Assembly: GCF_000227135.1 (NCBI RefSeq)
Contig: NC_018241.1
Span: 183,634-247,633, forward strand
From: Leishmania donovani
Lineage: Eukaryota; Euglenozoa; Kinetoplastea; Trypanosomatida; Trypanosomatidae
Reading direction: 5' to 3'
Length of the DNA stretch: 64,000 nt
The notes beneath the pieces were generated by a model. The model was not told the origin of the DNA. It saw nothing but the letters and a program-made list of their open reading frames with translations, and made no database searches. Shown one piece after another: positions 52,076-63,061 of the stretch (position 1 is the first letter of the stretch; each line of letters starts with the position of its first letter). Position numbers and translations under genes: made by a program.

Positions 52076-54220
52076 GATATCGACGAGTGGGAGAGGAAAG
52101 GGGAGGGGGGCTGACAGCGGTGTGCTGGATGCTAACGAGGGAAAGGGAAGGGGGAGAAGGCGAATGGATGCTTTGTAATATTTCTTTTTTTTTTTTCGGC
52201 TGAGGGTATTATCCACCAACGAATACCGTGTGCCGTCAAGTCGAGCAAAGCAGGCCGAACGAGTCCCATGCACCGAAAGGGAGGGATACAGGTGAGCAGA
52301 GGGGGCCCGGTGATGATGTGCGACGAGGCAGATTCTTTGAAAGAGAGCAGGAGGGGGAAGAGAGAGAAAGAAAAAAGAAAGATGCGTTGTGTGAGGGGAA
52401 GGTGCAACAGCAGCTCATCGTCGTCGTGCGCCGTGCTACTGTGCGCACAGCGTTGAAGGCAGCAGATCCAGGAGGGCACCACCACACAACTTCGTCCCGC
52501 GCGCCTCTTCGCTCACCAGATTCTTCTTCACACACCACATGTAGCTGTCGCGGAAAAAAATCAAGAGAGGGAAGGCCGAGAGGGAGGAAGAGGGGAGGGG
52601 GAGGGGCGTATTGCATTGGGGTGTGTGTTCGCTCTCTCCCGCCGCTCTCGTGCACGCGCACCATTACAAAGGCACGAAAAAAAAAACATACGTCTGAAGA
52701 GACGTGATGCATGTACTAAGAGCCTTTTTCTTTCGCTCTACATATATGTACTTCATGGTTTTATTTGTGCGTGGAAGTCCCTACACAGCACCACTGTCGT
52801 GGACGCCACACCGCCGTTGCGCTGCCTGCTCTTCACGTGCCGGGTCGAGCTCTGCGTTCCTCTATTTTCTCTCTCGCCTACTTCAAGGTATATGCGCAGG
52901 CAAAGGTGGGAGGGCACCATCCCGGCATCTTGTGCACCACGCGTGTACGCTTGAAGCGACCCAGGCGAACAGGGCAGTGAGGCGCGGGGTGGGGGTGGGG
53001 TGTGGGCAAAGAGAGAGCCAGGGAGGAGATGGTGCGTTCCACACGATGATGAATGCACATGAGAGAGGCTGGAAGGGATAGGGAGAGGCGAGCGAGGAGG
53101 GAGCACACACACACACACAAACTGGCGGGGAAGAAGACAGAAAAAAAAAGGGCAAGGCAAAGGTGCCGCAGACTACCATATGCCCAGGATGTTCTGCGGA
53201 CGACTCAAGCACAAACCACATCCACACATGCACAGACCCACGTACGCAGGTGCGCAGACAGAGCGTAGGCATACAGAAGATCAGCGTGAATTACACAGAG
53301 AGAGAAGAGGCCAGCATAAAGATATGGTAGAGTGGGATGGCGAAGAGGGTCACTCAGACACGGCTGCACACAAACGCACTGCGCACTTGTGTGTACTCAC
53401 TCAGCGAGGCAACGATCCAATAGGCAATGAGGGAATCCGGGAACAGAAATTCGGTGGGCATGGGTGGGTGAGTGGGGAGAAAGAACCAGATATGTAAGCG
53501 TGTTGCAGCCTTTCGACATGGCGTGGTACCCATGCGCGCTTGTACTGACATAGGCGGCCTCACTATTGCCGCTTTTCGCCTTCCTTTGTATTTCTGTGTG
53601 CGTGTGTGTCCCCTTCGGGCGCAGCTCTTAGCCCCCATCCCTCCTCCGCCACCGCCTCCGCTTCGTCGCTTAGTGGTCTTCAGAATCTATCATGCAGATC
53701 AAGAAGAGTTTAACATACGAAAACAAATAAAGAAAAGAGAATCATGTAGAAGAAAAATCACACACACACACGCATGCACGCACAAAAGACTCGGGTAATA
53801 CAACACAGCCACACAACTCATCACTGCGGTCGTACAAACCATCGTAATCGTCATCGAGCCTGATCACATTCTCACACGTCATGAGGCCGGACACCATTTT
53901 CTTTTGTTTTTTTTCGTTTTCATGCTGCCTTCAGCATGTCCTTTCCACCACCACGGACAAGCCGGAAAAAGTATACGCCAACGCAACCACTATCCCGTGA
54001 GTCTCTCGGAGCGGTGGGGAAGAGAAAGAAGAGTGCTTGAAGAGGGAGAGACAAGAGAAGAGCATCAGACAGCACGGAAGCACACACACACACACGTACA
54101 CACACAAAGAAATACAAGAGAACATTGAGGAGTTGGGGGCGGGGGTAGAGGAGACGGAGAGAGAAAGGGGGAAGGGAAAGGAAACCACTATAAATATCAA
54201 GATGCGCTGCGGCCCTCTTA
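52076..54220. other. 2.1-kb spacer between elongase genes, no gene
   Basis: Low-complexity frames only. An A/T-run near 52186-52197 and GA-rich sequence upstream of 52075 are likely processing signals for the diverged elongase mRNA. Confidence 0.6.
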
Positions 54221-55063
54221 CTAAGACCTCTTCGACGGCGAGGGGCGGCGCGGGGCGACGCTGGCCTTGCGCGGCAGCACGTAAGCCTTGATGAACATCT
54301 CTGAGAAGAGGTAGAAGTTGAAGATGTAGATCACCAGCTGCGTACGGGCGGCGGACATGGACGTGCCGCTGCAGGCGTTCGCTGCGTTCTCGGTGAGCTT
54401 CTGGGCGAGTACGTAGCCCGACACGAAGAGACCACCGACCATCTGCGCGATCTGTAGCAGCGTGATGTACATGGCGAACGGCTTCACCAGCTTCTTATAG
54501 CCGGCCTCCGATAGGGCGAAGTACATATACATGATGGAGTGCACAAAGTAGTTCATGGCGGCAGCGCAGATAAAAATGCTGGTCCCTTGCTGATAACTGT
54601 ACCACGCAAACAGGTACGTCGTGACGTGGTGGAACCACGAGAGGAAGCCCAACTTCACGCCACTCATGAGCAGAAAGACCGTGTCGATGAACTCGGGCAC
54701 CTTCGAGATAGCGAACATACCGATGGCGAAGCCGACCTTGGTGGTGTAGAACTCATCCTCGTGGAAGGTGCAGAGGGTGTTGTGCAGGCCGTCGTTCATC
54801 AGATGGCGCAGCAGCGGCGGCCCGACACGCAGCCAGCCGTAGAGGGAGAAGACGGAGAGCCCTAGGTTCCAAAGCGCCCACGCCTTCTTGATGCCCATCG
54901 GCGGCTTGCCGTGAAACAGGGCCTCCATGATCCGCGGACCGGTGAAGACGAAGGCGAGGTACGCGCCCGCGATATAGGCGCAAACATCTACATTGCTCGC
55001 CAACCACATCTGCACGGCGTGGCCGTCGTAGTGGTGGTCACCGTAGTTGTCGAGCCACTGCAT
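54221..55063 (-). CDS. Fatty-acid elongase (ELO family, 3-ketoacyl-CoA synthase)
   Basis: The protein has 280 residues from the ATG at 55063 (MQWLDNYGDH). It is a multi-pass ER enzyme that condenses acyl-CoA with malonyl-CoA. ELO landmarks are in order: YDGHAVQMW (12-20), KVPEFIDT (121-128, the KxxExxDT box), SWFHH (142-146), NYFVHSIMY (171-179) and the TLLQ box (201-204). At the first position of the usual HxxHH box there is Ser instead of His, as in the other elongases here. The C-terminus SKRS lacks the dilysine of its neighbours. In trypanosomes a tandem ELO set builds fatty acids in stages, replacing type I synthase; chain length specificity cannot be read from the sequence. It is the third intact copy in transcription order. 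Confidence 0.95.
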   Translation of the reverse strand: MQWLDNYGDHHYDGHAVQMWLASNVDVCAYIAGAYLAFVFTGPRIMEALFHGKPPMGIKKAWALWNLGLSVFSLYGWLRVGPPLLRHLMNDGLHNTLCTFHEDEFYTTKVGFAIGMFAISKVPEFIDTVFLLMSGVKLGFLSWFHHVTTYLFAWYSYQQGTSIFICAAAMNYFVHSIMYMYFALSEAGYKKLVKPFAMYITLLQIAQMVGGLFVSGYVLAQKLTENAANACSGTSMSAARTQLVIYIFNFYLFSEMFIKAYVLPRKASVAPRRPSPSKRS

Positions 55064-55128
55064 CTTGTCTCGGCGTGTATTCGGCTGCTTCCTACGAAGT
55101 AGATATATCCGGTAAGAAAAAGAGAGGC
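55064..55128 (-). promoter_or_regulatory. Predicted trans-splice acceptor of the 280-residue elongase
   Basis: On the minus strand a pyrimidine tract (CCTCTCTTTTTCTTACC, 55110-55126) is followed by the first AG at 55090-55091, giving a 5'UTR of about 27 bases to the ATG at 55063. A second AG lies within ten bases. This is inference from the general acceptor rule. Confidence 0.5.
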
Positions 55129-56020
55129 GGCGTAGCGGGAGTACGTCTGTGTGAGTGAGCCGAAGTCCCTTGCGTAAAGCAGACAAAACTGTATGCGCGC
55201 TGAAGCGGGCGGAGTCTATTTCTGGAACCTAGCCAGCCCCGTTTGCGTAAGGCGCGTCAGCGCTATTTACGGAAGTGCAGCAGACGGAGGATCAAGAGCC
55301 AGAGTAACAGAGAGAGCACACACACACACACGCATGCATGTACACACGGCGAAGTTTATGTTGCTTCGCACGCCGTGTCGCCGCGACACCTCCTACAGCG
55401 AAAAACTTCCTGAAAAGAGTCTGCAGCCCACCACGAGTTCGAATATGGGTGCGCCTCTCCCCGTTTCTCCCTATCTTTCCACAAGTGTGCATGTGCGTGC
55501 GTACCGGTGGGCCTGCGAACTCAGGCCTTGCCCCAAACAGCTGCCCCTGCTGTGGGGGGCGGCAACACAGAGCGATGCAGCACTAAGGTCAACCCACCCC
55601 ATCGGCACTCATCAACACCCGCAGGACGTTGCACCAGCGACAGGCAGCCGGCCCATCTTTTCAACCTTTTTTTCTTGCTCTTTTTTTCCTTTTCGTCTAC
55701 TTTGTGGCTCTTCAATACTTATGTATGTCTGTGGGTGTAAGCATGCAGGTGTTCAAGTGCAAGTGTGCGCGCATCCATCCATGTTGTTGGGTTCCACTCC
55801 CCACCCCCTCCGCGCACGTTTACACAAAAACCATACAAAGTACGCATGCACACTTGTGCGCCATCACAAAGACGGAAAGGAAAGAGAGACGATTGTATGA
55901 CCTTCCACATACCCGAGCACGCACATAAACACGCACACACACGCACACACACACGTGCGCGCGAACAAGCGAAGCACTTCAAGGAAAGAAATCAGAAGGC
56001 AAGTACTGATACGTGATACA

Positions 56021-56023
<3 letters not shown>

Positions 56024-56059
<36 letters not shown>
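56024..56059. repeat. (AC)18 microsatellite
   Basis: An uninterrupted AC run of 36 bases. Confidence 0.92.
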
Positions 56060-56062
<3 letters not shown>

Positions 56063-57946
56063 CACAAACGCGGACAGGTGGCAGTGAACTCAGAAGGAGG
56101 AATACAAGACCAACAGCTAAAGCACTTTCAAAATCGATCCTTGAGGGAGAGGGGGAGGAAAAGGAGACATAACACACACACACACACACACAAACACAGT
56201 AGGGAAGAAAAAGGAGACTATGTGCCTGTGGGCGTGCGTTGGTGTGGGTGTATGGAGAGTTGCACTCGCACAAGAGTAGACGAAGAACGTGCCTCGCTAC
56301 CTGTACGAGCCCAGAAACGAAAAAGAAAACGAAAACAAAAACAGAAAGAAGAGAAAAAACCGAAAACTCCCCCGAAAAACCATAAGAGAAGCGAAGATAT
56401 ACATACATATGAATATATGTATCGGTCAGGGGGGGGAGGGAGCAGGGAGGAAGGAGAGGATAAAGTGTGGATGGAGGTGGAGGAGGGGAGGGGGAGCGAA
56501 AAAAAAAAGAGAAGGAGGAGCTGAAAACCAACAAGCAAAGGCAAATCAATAAGCAAAGGGGACGGAGGAGGAGAAGGGCGAGGGGCATGAGGGTGCGCAT
56601 CTGCAGAGGGGGAGGTCGGGCCATTCCACGCAGGAAGATTACCACCGCCACTCCATGCTCGTCTGCTCCTTTCTTCTATATGATTGTCCCTTTTCTTCGG
56701 AATCGGCGTGCGTGAGGTGAGGTGAGGAGGAGGAAGAGGAGGGGCGGGGGGGGATGGGCGGGAGGCTCCGTTCTTGCGCTCTGGAGCCGTCCTCTCTCTC
56801 CCCCTTTTGTTTGTCGCTGTTCGTTCCTTTCTGTCTGTCTGTCGATCGCTATCATTTTTTTTCCTTCATCTTCTTTTCGTTTACATTGCCGGTTGCTGTC
56901 CTTTCTGCCTTTCCGACTCCTACCGGCTCCCCTCACGAACCAACATCTTTTACGTTGTCTTCCTTTTTTTTTTCGTTATTCTGTTGTTGTATGATGCGTG
57001 TGTGTGTGTGGGGGGGGTGGGTTCCTTTTCTTTTCCGTTTGACGATATATTTCAGGTGAGGGGGCGGAAAGGGGAAAGGGGGAGGAGGAGGAAAGGAGTG
57101 GGGGCTACCCATTAAACAAGGAAAAAGAAACAAAGGAAAGAACGAGAAACAAACCACCACCACACACACACACGCACACACACACATGGGGGTGGGGTGG
57201 AAAGGTGGATTCGGGTTTGAGTGTGGTCGCCTTGTAGGGGATGTGCACACACACAAAAGGAGAGGAAAGAGTGAAAGAAAAAATAAAAAGAAAGCAAAGA
57301 AACAGACGAAGAAAAAAGAAAAACTATGGAAAAACATGTACACACACACATGCACATCATACACACGGGAGGATGTGTGTGTGTGTGTCGGAGGGGGCCG
57401 AGGGCGGCGAGTGAGATGCACACACAGCCGCCACCGTCACTGCCCCCCTCCCCCTCCTCCAACTCCGCTGCCTCAAACGAACACCTGAGCACAGAGGCAC
57501 AGATGCACATCACCCGCACGCCTTGCGGAATAGGAGAGAGAAAGAGCGGGTGTCTGTGCGTGCGCGAGAGTGAGGGGCGGGGCGGGGTGGAGAGGGAGGA
57601 AAGGATACAGTGTCTCCCGACCAAAGGCGTCACGCTACTGGAGTAAGGGCATGCGTGCTTGTGCGTGCGTATGGTTGTGTGTGTGCCACAGAAGGAGAGG
57701 TAGAGCAAGAACACCCGTGAAACAAAGAGAAAAAGCAAAAAAAAAGAAGCTGTTGCGTTCTTCTTTGAAACTGTGCCTCTTCCCTTTCTCTGCGTGCCCC
57801 TCTTCACATCTGCAGAAAAACGCCGTTGCACACAACCACACAGCCACACACACACACAAACGAAAAAAAAAAAGACGCATATTCGCAGGAGCAGAGCAAG
57901 GGAGAGGAAAGATAAAGAGAGACAGACATGGGCATGCCCGCACCTA

Positions 57947-57988
57947 ATATATATATATAGGTGTATATATATATGTATATATATATGT
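57947..57988. repeat. Compound (AT)n/(GTAT)n tract
   Basis: TA-rich tract with GTG interruptions; alternating purine-pyrimidine throughout. Confidence 0.88.
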
Positions 57989-58251
57989 GCATGTGCACGC
58001 GGCTGCCTTGTGCCTGTCTCGTCGCTCCTTTTCTTTCTCGCTACGTGTCTCGCCAGATCCTCACAAAACGTTTCAGCGGTCGAGAGATCGACGGAGACGA
58101 ATGATGAATAGCACACGCAACCACAAAGGCACCTCGCTGAGTGTGCATTCAAAAGTTCGACAGACACACCCGAGCAACAGACGTTTTTCCCCAACGGCGA
58201 TTACCATCACAAGAATGCGCGCGTGGAAAGGCAGCACGGGAAGAGGGATGC

Positions 58252-59109
58252 TTAGTCCACCTTCTTGGCAGCGCGCGGGCGCACGTGATTGTTCACGAAC
58301 ATCTCTCCGAACAGGTAGAGAAACGCCGTATAGATGCCGAGCTGAAGGCGGGCCGTTGCCATGGTGGTGCCAGAGCACGACCCCTCCATGCCGTCCATGA
58401 TACCCTGGCCAGCCAGGATGTACTTCTGGGCAATGACGTAGCCCGACACAAACATCACACCGACCATCTGCACCAGCTGCAGCATCGTGATGTACATGGC
58501 GAACGGCCGGGCGAGGTTCTTGAAGCCGGCCTCCGACAGGAAGAAGTAGAAGTACATGATAGTGTGAACAAAGTAGTTCATGGAGGCGGCGCAGATGAGG
58601 GTGCTGCTGCCGGTCTCGTACGACAGCCACACGTACAGGAACATGGCGGTGTGGTGGAACCAGGAGAGAAAGCGCAGCTTCGTGCCCTTCAGAACCAGGA
58701 AGAAGGTGTCGCCGAACTCTGGCACCTTGGAGATGGTGAAGAGGCCGAGCGCCACACCAACGTCGGACGTGTAGAACTCATCCGGGCGGAAGGTGCAGAG
58801 GGTGTCGTGCAGGCCGTACGTCTTGAGGTTGTACAGCAGCGGCGGCACCACGCGCGTTGTGCCGTAGAAGGCGAAGGCGGACAGGAGAATGTTCCACACG
58901 GCCCAAGTTTTGTTGATCACCGGCACAAGGGGGCTGCTCTTGGCATTCGCGGGCAGGTTCAGGTACTTGGACACCAGCTTGGGAGCCTGGAAAACGAAGG
59001 TGATGTACCCGACGGCAACGTAGATGGCAATATCATGGTTGTCGAGCAGCCACTGCTTGAAGGCATAGCCATCGTAGTGGTTGGCACCCCAGCTGTCGAT
59101 CCACTGCAT
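58252..59109 (-). CDS. Fatty-acid elongase (ELO family, 3-ketoacyl-CoA synthase)
   Basis: The protein has 285 residues from the ATG at 59109 (MQWIDSWGAN). ELO landmarks are YDGYAFKQW (12-20), KVPEFGDT (128-135), SWFHH (149-153), NYFVHTIMY (178-186) and the ARPFAMYITMLQLVQMVG segment (200-217). The C-terminus KKVD is a classical ER dilysine retrieval signal. The catalytic His pair and the second His box are intact, so it should be active in the condensing step of acyl-CoA elongation in the ER. It differs from its two intact neighbours by an insertion before the last membrane helices (QKYILAGQGIMDGMEGSCSG), so specificity may differ. The pseudogene at 63.1-63.9 kb is closest to this copy (shared ARPF). 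Confidence 0.95.
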   Translation of the reverse strand: MQWIDSWGANHYDGYAFKQWLLDNHDIAIYVAVGYITFVFQAPKLVSKYLNLPANAKSSPLVPVINKTWAVWNILLSAFAFYGTTRVVPPLLYNLKTYGLHDTLCTFRPDEFYTSDVGVALGLFTISKVPEFGDTFFLVLKGTKLRFLSWFHHTAMFLYVWLSYETGSSTLICAASMNYFVHTIMYFYFFLSEAGFKNLARPFAMYITMLQLVQMVGVMFVSGYVIAQKYILAGQGIMDGMEGSCSGTTMATARLQLGIYTAFLYLFGEMFVNNHVRPRAAKKVD

Positions 59110-59271
59110 GAGTGCGTGTGTGTGCCTGTGCTTGCTGTATGTGTTTGTATTGCGACGTGCAACGGCGGCAGCAAGGAACCAGCCCAGAAAGTGGCGATTG
59201 CCCCTTGTTGATACGGATGGTGGTGGTGGCGGTGGGCCGAGAGACAGAGAGAGGAGGAGGGGGTGGTGGTG
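59110..59271 (-). promoter_or_regulatory. Predicted trans-splice acceptor of the 285-residue elongase
   Basis: On the minus strand a pyrimidine tract (59239-59271, CCCCCTCCTCCTCTCTCTGT) is followed by the first AG at 59204-59205, predicting a 5'UTR of about 94 bases. Inference from the usual tract-then-first-AG rule. Confidence 0.5.
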
Positions 59272-60699
59272 GCGTACGGGTAGCTTAGCGGTGCTGCGGA
59301 TGGTGGCGTGCGCGCTTTAGAGGGACTGCCACCGTCGAAAGTTTGTGTGTGTGTGAGGGAGCAGTGGGGGGTGCGAGCGATCATATGTGAGAGAAGGTTG
59401 CATAAAAGGAGCAAGGAAGAGGGGAGGGGGGGGGGTGGAGTGTTGCCCTGAAGCGTTCATAGGGCCCCATGCGCCGCATGGATGCTCGCCGGAGGAGACG
59501 ACGGCCAGCGTGCGCGCGACCAGATGAGTCTTGCCGCTTTCAATCATTTGTGCGGATACGAGCACAGCGGGACAACGCGGCAGTCGGCGGAGGTGCCAAC
59601 ATATGCACCCACACACAGACGCACATCTGCGCATAAAGGCGCCCACGAGGACAACGGAGTCGTAATCTGATAAAGTAGAGCGAGAGCGAAGGGTGTGTGG
59701 GAAGGAGGGAGCAGGATAGCACGTCGAGCATCACGTATACCCAATCACGACGTATGAGTAGTAGACGCATGCGTGCTTAGGCGCACACATGGCTGCCATC
59801 ACTCCTCCCCCTCTTCCGACTGCCCTGCAACTCTCCCGCTCATTCGCCACGTCCACCGTCTCTCCGGCACCAGTAAAACGACGTGCCGATGAACCCTGCA
59901 GAAACAACCGGCTTCGGCTTCACACGTGCGGTGCCGTCTTTTATTTTTTCCTATTCGACATGACGCTCACGGCACCTCCACCCAACTTTTTCTACGTGCA
60001 CTGTCTCGCGTCGGGTGCACCCGCGCTTGGCGGCTGGGCCAATATGGTGTTGGCGGCGACGATAGAGAGCTCATGCAAGGCGAAAAGAAAGGGATGCGGA
60101 AGGCGACTTTGCTCACAGACGCCTCGGCCGTCACCACTCTCACAATATGCATACAAACCTCCAAACAGAAACCTTCTCTCTATACAGCACATGTATGACC
60201 GTTACTTTCCGGTCATCCACGTGCATGCGCACATGCACAACAGTCGCATGCGCGAGGACGAGGGGGTGGGGTGGGCGGGCCTTTAGGCAACACGTCACCG
60301 CACAACAAACAAACCAAAATAAAAGCGTAAAGGAAGTTACCTTGTAGGCTATTCTTCTTCATGCCGTCTTGCTCGCAGCCTCGGAATCGTGTCCCGCCGC
60401 CGTACAAGGCTGCAACGGAGTGAGAGAGAAACAAATCAAATCGGAGGGAGAAAGATGAAGAGAGCGAGTGTCACTGGCCTTACACATACGTCCTCCTTAC
60501 AAGGCCATGTACTGGAGGCATCGGATCGGGCGGAGAACAACGAGGGAGAGGGAAGAGGCTCATAGCCTCAGCACAGACAGAGATACCCCATCCCCTCTCC
60601 CCACCACCAAAACAGAAACAAAAAGAAGAAGCAGTACATCTTCTTCGCGCTGTCACACGTCTTCGCCCAGCTTACGGCCGCTTTATATACGAGTGCTCA
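59110..60699. other. 1.6-kb spacer between elongase genes, no gene
   Basis: Apart from the splice signals near 59204 there are only low-complexity frames. A + strand frame at 59789-60286 starts with ATG but runs against the transcription direction and shows no domain. Confidence 0.55.
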
Positions 60700-61554
60700 T
60701 CAGTTGCGCTTCTTACCAGCGGGGGCGGTGGCAGCTGCGGAGTCGCCAGCCGCCGCCTTACGCGGCAGCACGTAGCCCTTGATGAACATCTCTGAGAAGA
60801 GGTAGAGGTTGAAGAAGTAGATCATGCACTGGCCGCGTGCCAGCGCCATCGTCGAGCCGTTGCAGCCCTTCGGGTCTGCCTTGTGGTAGCTTATAAAGGA
60901 GAAAGTAAAGTAGAGACCCACCACCATCTGCGCGATCTGTAGCAGCGTGATGTACATGGCGAACGGCTTCACCAGCTTCTTGAAGCCAGCCTCGGCGAGG
61001 GCGAAGTACGTGTACATGATGGAGTGCACAAAGTAGTTGATGGAGGCCAGCACGATCCAGATGCTGGAGGCCTGCTGGTACGCCATCCACGCGTAGAGGA
61101 AGATGGTGACGTGGTGGAACCACGAGAGGAAGGGCAGCTTGCGCTTGCCGCCCATGATCAGGAAGAAGGTGTCGCCGAACTCGGGCAGTTTCGAAAGGGA
61201 GAAGAGCCCCATGGCAACGCCGTTCTTGCCGGTGTAGAATTCATCTTCGCGGAACCGGCACAGCGCGTCCTTCTGGCCGTACTTGCGAAGGTTGTTGATG
61301 AAGAGGGGAACAATGTGGTACACCCCGTACATGGAGAAGACGGCGAGTCCGATGTTCCACAGAGTCCAGCACATCTTTATCAGCCTTGTCGGTGGGTTGC
61401 CGCGGAAGATCAAGTCCACCAACTGCGGGCCCTTAAAGACGAAGGTTAGGTAGGCCGCAGCAATGTACACACTAATGTCCACGTTGCTCGCCAGCCACTT
61501 CTGCACGGCGTGGCCGTCGTAGTGGGCGATGAGGTAGTTGTCGAGGGCCTCCAT
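60700..61554 (-). CDS. Fatty-acid elongase (ELO family, 3-ketoacyl-CoA synthase)
   Basis: The protein has 284 residues from the ATG at 61554 (MEALDNYLIA); the frame extends 20 codons more but only to a GTG. ELO landmarks are YDGHAVQKW (12-20), KLPEFGDT (122-129), SWFHH (144-148), NYFVHSIMY (173-181) and LVKPFAMYITLLQIAQMV (194-211). The C-terminus KKRN is an ER dilysine signal. Most similar to the 280-residue copy (both have HYDGHAVQ.WLASNVD, LVKPFAMYITLLQIAQM and YLFSEMFIK), so these two share the more recent duplication. It is the first intact elongase in transcription order. Function is the rate-limiting condensation of acyl-CoA with malonyl-CoA in the ER; chain-length range is not readable. 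Confidence 0.95.
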   Translation of the reverse strand: MEALDNYLIAHYDGHAVQKWLASNVDISVYIAAAYLTFVFKGPQLVDLIFRGNPPTRLIKMCWTLWNIGLAVFSMYGVYHIVPLFINNLRKYGQKDALCRFREDEFYTGKNGVAMGLFSLSKLPEFGDTFFLIMGGKRKLPFLSWFHHVTIFLYAWMAYQQASSIWIVLASINYFVHSIMYTYFALAEAGFKKLVKPFAMYITLLQIAQMVVGLYFTFSFISYHKADPKGCNGSTMALARGQCMIYFFNLYLFSEMFIKGYVLPRKAAAGDSAAATAPAGKKRN

Positions 61555-61690
61555 CCCGTTTCTAATGGTAGGCTCGATGCAGATATGTGTGCGCGCGTGT
61601 GAGCTTTTAGGCACCCCCTAACATGGGCCGTGACGGCCAACGAAAGAAAGAAAAAACAAAGAAAAGAAAAGAGAAAAAGAGAAGGAAGGG
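61555..61690 (-). promoter_or_regulatory. Predicted trans-splice acceptor of the 284-residue elongase
   Basis: A long pyrimidine tract on the minus strand (about 61637-61690) is followed by the first AG at 61618-61619, 64 bases before the ATG. This is the clearest acceptor in the elongase array. Confidence 0.6.
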
Positions 61691-63061
61691 AGCCAGGTGG
61701 CGGGGTGACAGCGCCCGAGGCGGTGAGGGGTCGCACAACACTGGTGAGAGAGAAGGTGCGAAGGCGGGCTTTGGCTTGCACAGGTGTCTTTGAGGCACGC
61801 CGATAAGAGGGGGGTGGCCGCTGCAGAGGTGCTGGGTAGCGCGGGGGAGGGGGGGGGAAGGGGGAGAAGGCGGCGGCCATGAAGGGCTCATCCCCTCGCA
61901 CACACACACACAGAGAAGGGTATCCGCCGCGCTCTTCGTTTTCTCTTCTTTTTTTCCCTTTTTGTGCTTGTCCTCTCTCAGCCAGTGATGCACGCGAAAA
62001 GCTCACGCACGCGCGCACACACAGACCCCACCTAAATTGACGGACTCCTCAAACACTCTCTCACCCCCGCTTGCCAACACAAGCATAGCCATCTCGACCC
62101 TAACCGTCTGGACCCGTAAAGCACATCCATGACCAAGAAAGAAGAGGAAACACGTACATTCGGGAACGCTTGAATCACCAAAAAACAAGCGAAGCAGGTG
62201 CGTGCGTGCTCGACGGTGGGCGGAGGTGTGTGTGAGGTGCTTGAGAGGAAGGGAGCGAAGGGTGCTGTCGTGTGTGTCTGTTTTTCTGTTTTCGGGGGCA
62301 GCGGCTAAGGTGTTGTCCATGCATGGAGTGCACTGGGAGAAACAAAAATGGCCCAGAGTAGCAAGGGACGACGAGAGAAAACGAAGAGGAGGCACCGAAT
62401 TCTGTATGCCGCGACGCGGTGCAACGACAGAGGCAGCGGAGGTGGTGTTGACGTTGCAAGGCTACTAGAGAAGCCAGCACACAAAACGATGAGGTGTGTG
62501 CGTGCGCGCGCTGCAAACATGAAGGAAATAAGAGATGACGCTAGGTGGAGCAGGTAACAGCGGCAACAAGTCAAAAAAGTGAGCAGGTTTGCGGAATGTT
62601 TTCTTGTCAAATTTGAAAGAATGTGACCACAACGCCTGAGAGAGAAGAACACGCATGTGGCGTAGAGGCGGGGAGAGGGCAGGGGGCGTGTGAAGGGCAG
62701 AGCTGTGCGAATGTGTCTTGGTGTACGAGCTTGTCCGTGTGTGAGTCTCTGCACCTGCGTGTATGCGCATGCGCAGGGGCGAGCGAGCGAGACACGGTGC
62801 GTCGAAGCGTCACCGCCGCACTGCGAGCGCAACGCGCTTCCTCTCGCCCTCTATTCCCCCCCCCTCCCCCCCCACACACACGCCCGGGGGTGGGGGTGGG
62901 GGTGACTCTTCTTCAACCACCCACGGCTCATGGCGTCCCGGCTACCTCTCATTTCTCTCTTTGTCTCCCCTTCTCGTGGGCGTTCTCACACATCAAGCTT
63001 CCTGTGCGCACATGCGCCCGTGCGGCCACTGCCCCTGCGGACGTCCTTCGGCCCGTCTATA
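61555..63061. other. 1.5-kb spacer, no gene
   Basis: Between the elongase pseudogene and the first intact elongase. Apart from the splice signals near 61618 it holds low-complexity frames, a G-run near 61849 and C-runs near 62857. Confidence 0.55.

Larger units (their letters stand above)
55064..58251. other. 3.2-kb spacer between elongase genes, no gene
   Basis: Rich in microsatellites: (AC)18 at 56024-56059, another (CA)n near 56175, poly-G near 56429 and 57012, and a compound TA tract at 57947-57988. Frames on both strands are low-complexity. Confidence 0.6.

Noticed and set aside
59789..60286. + strand open frame of 165 codons in the elongase spacer
   Set aside because: Runs against the transcription direction, no domain, Pro/Thr-rich start and mixed composition.
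60700..61614. Longer N-terminus for the 284-residue elongase
   Set aside because: The upstream start is a GTG just beyond the predicted splice acceptor; the ATG at 61554 aligns with the starts of the other elongases.
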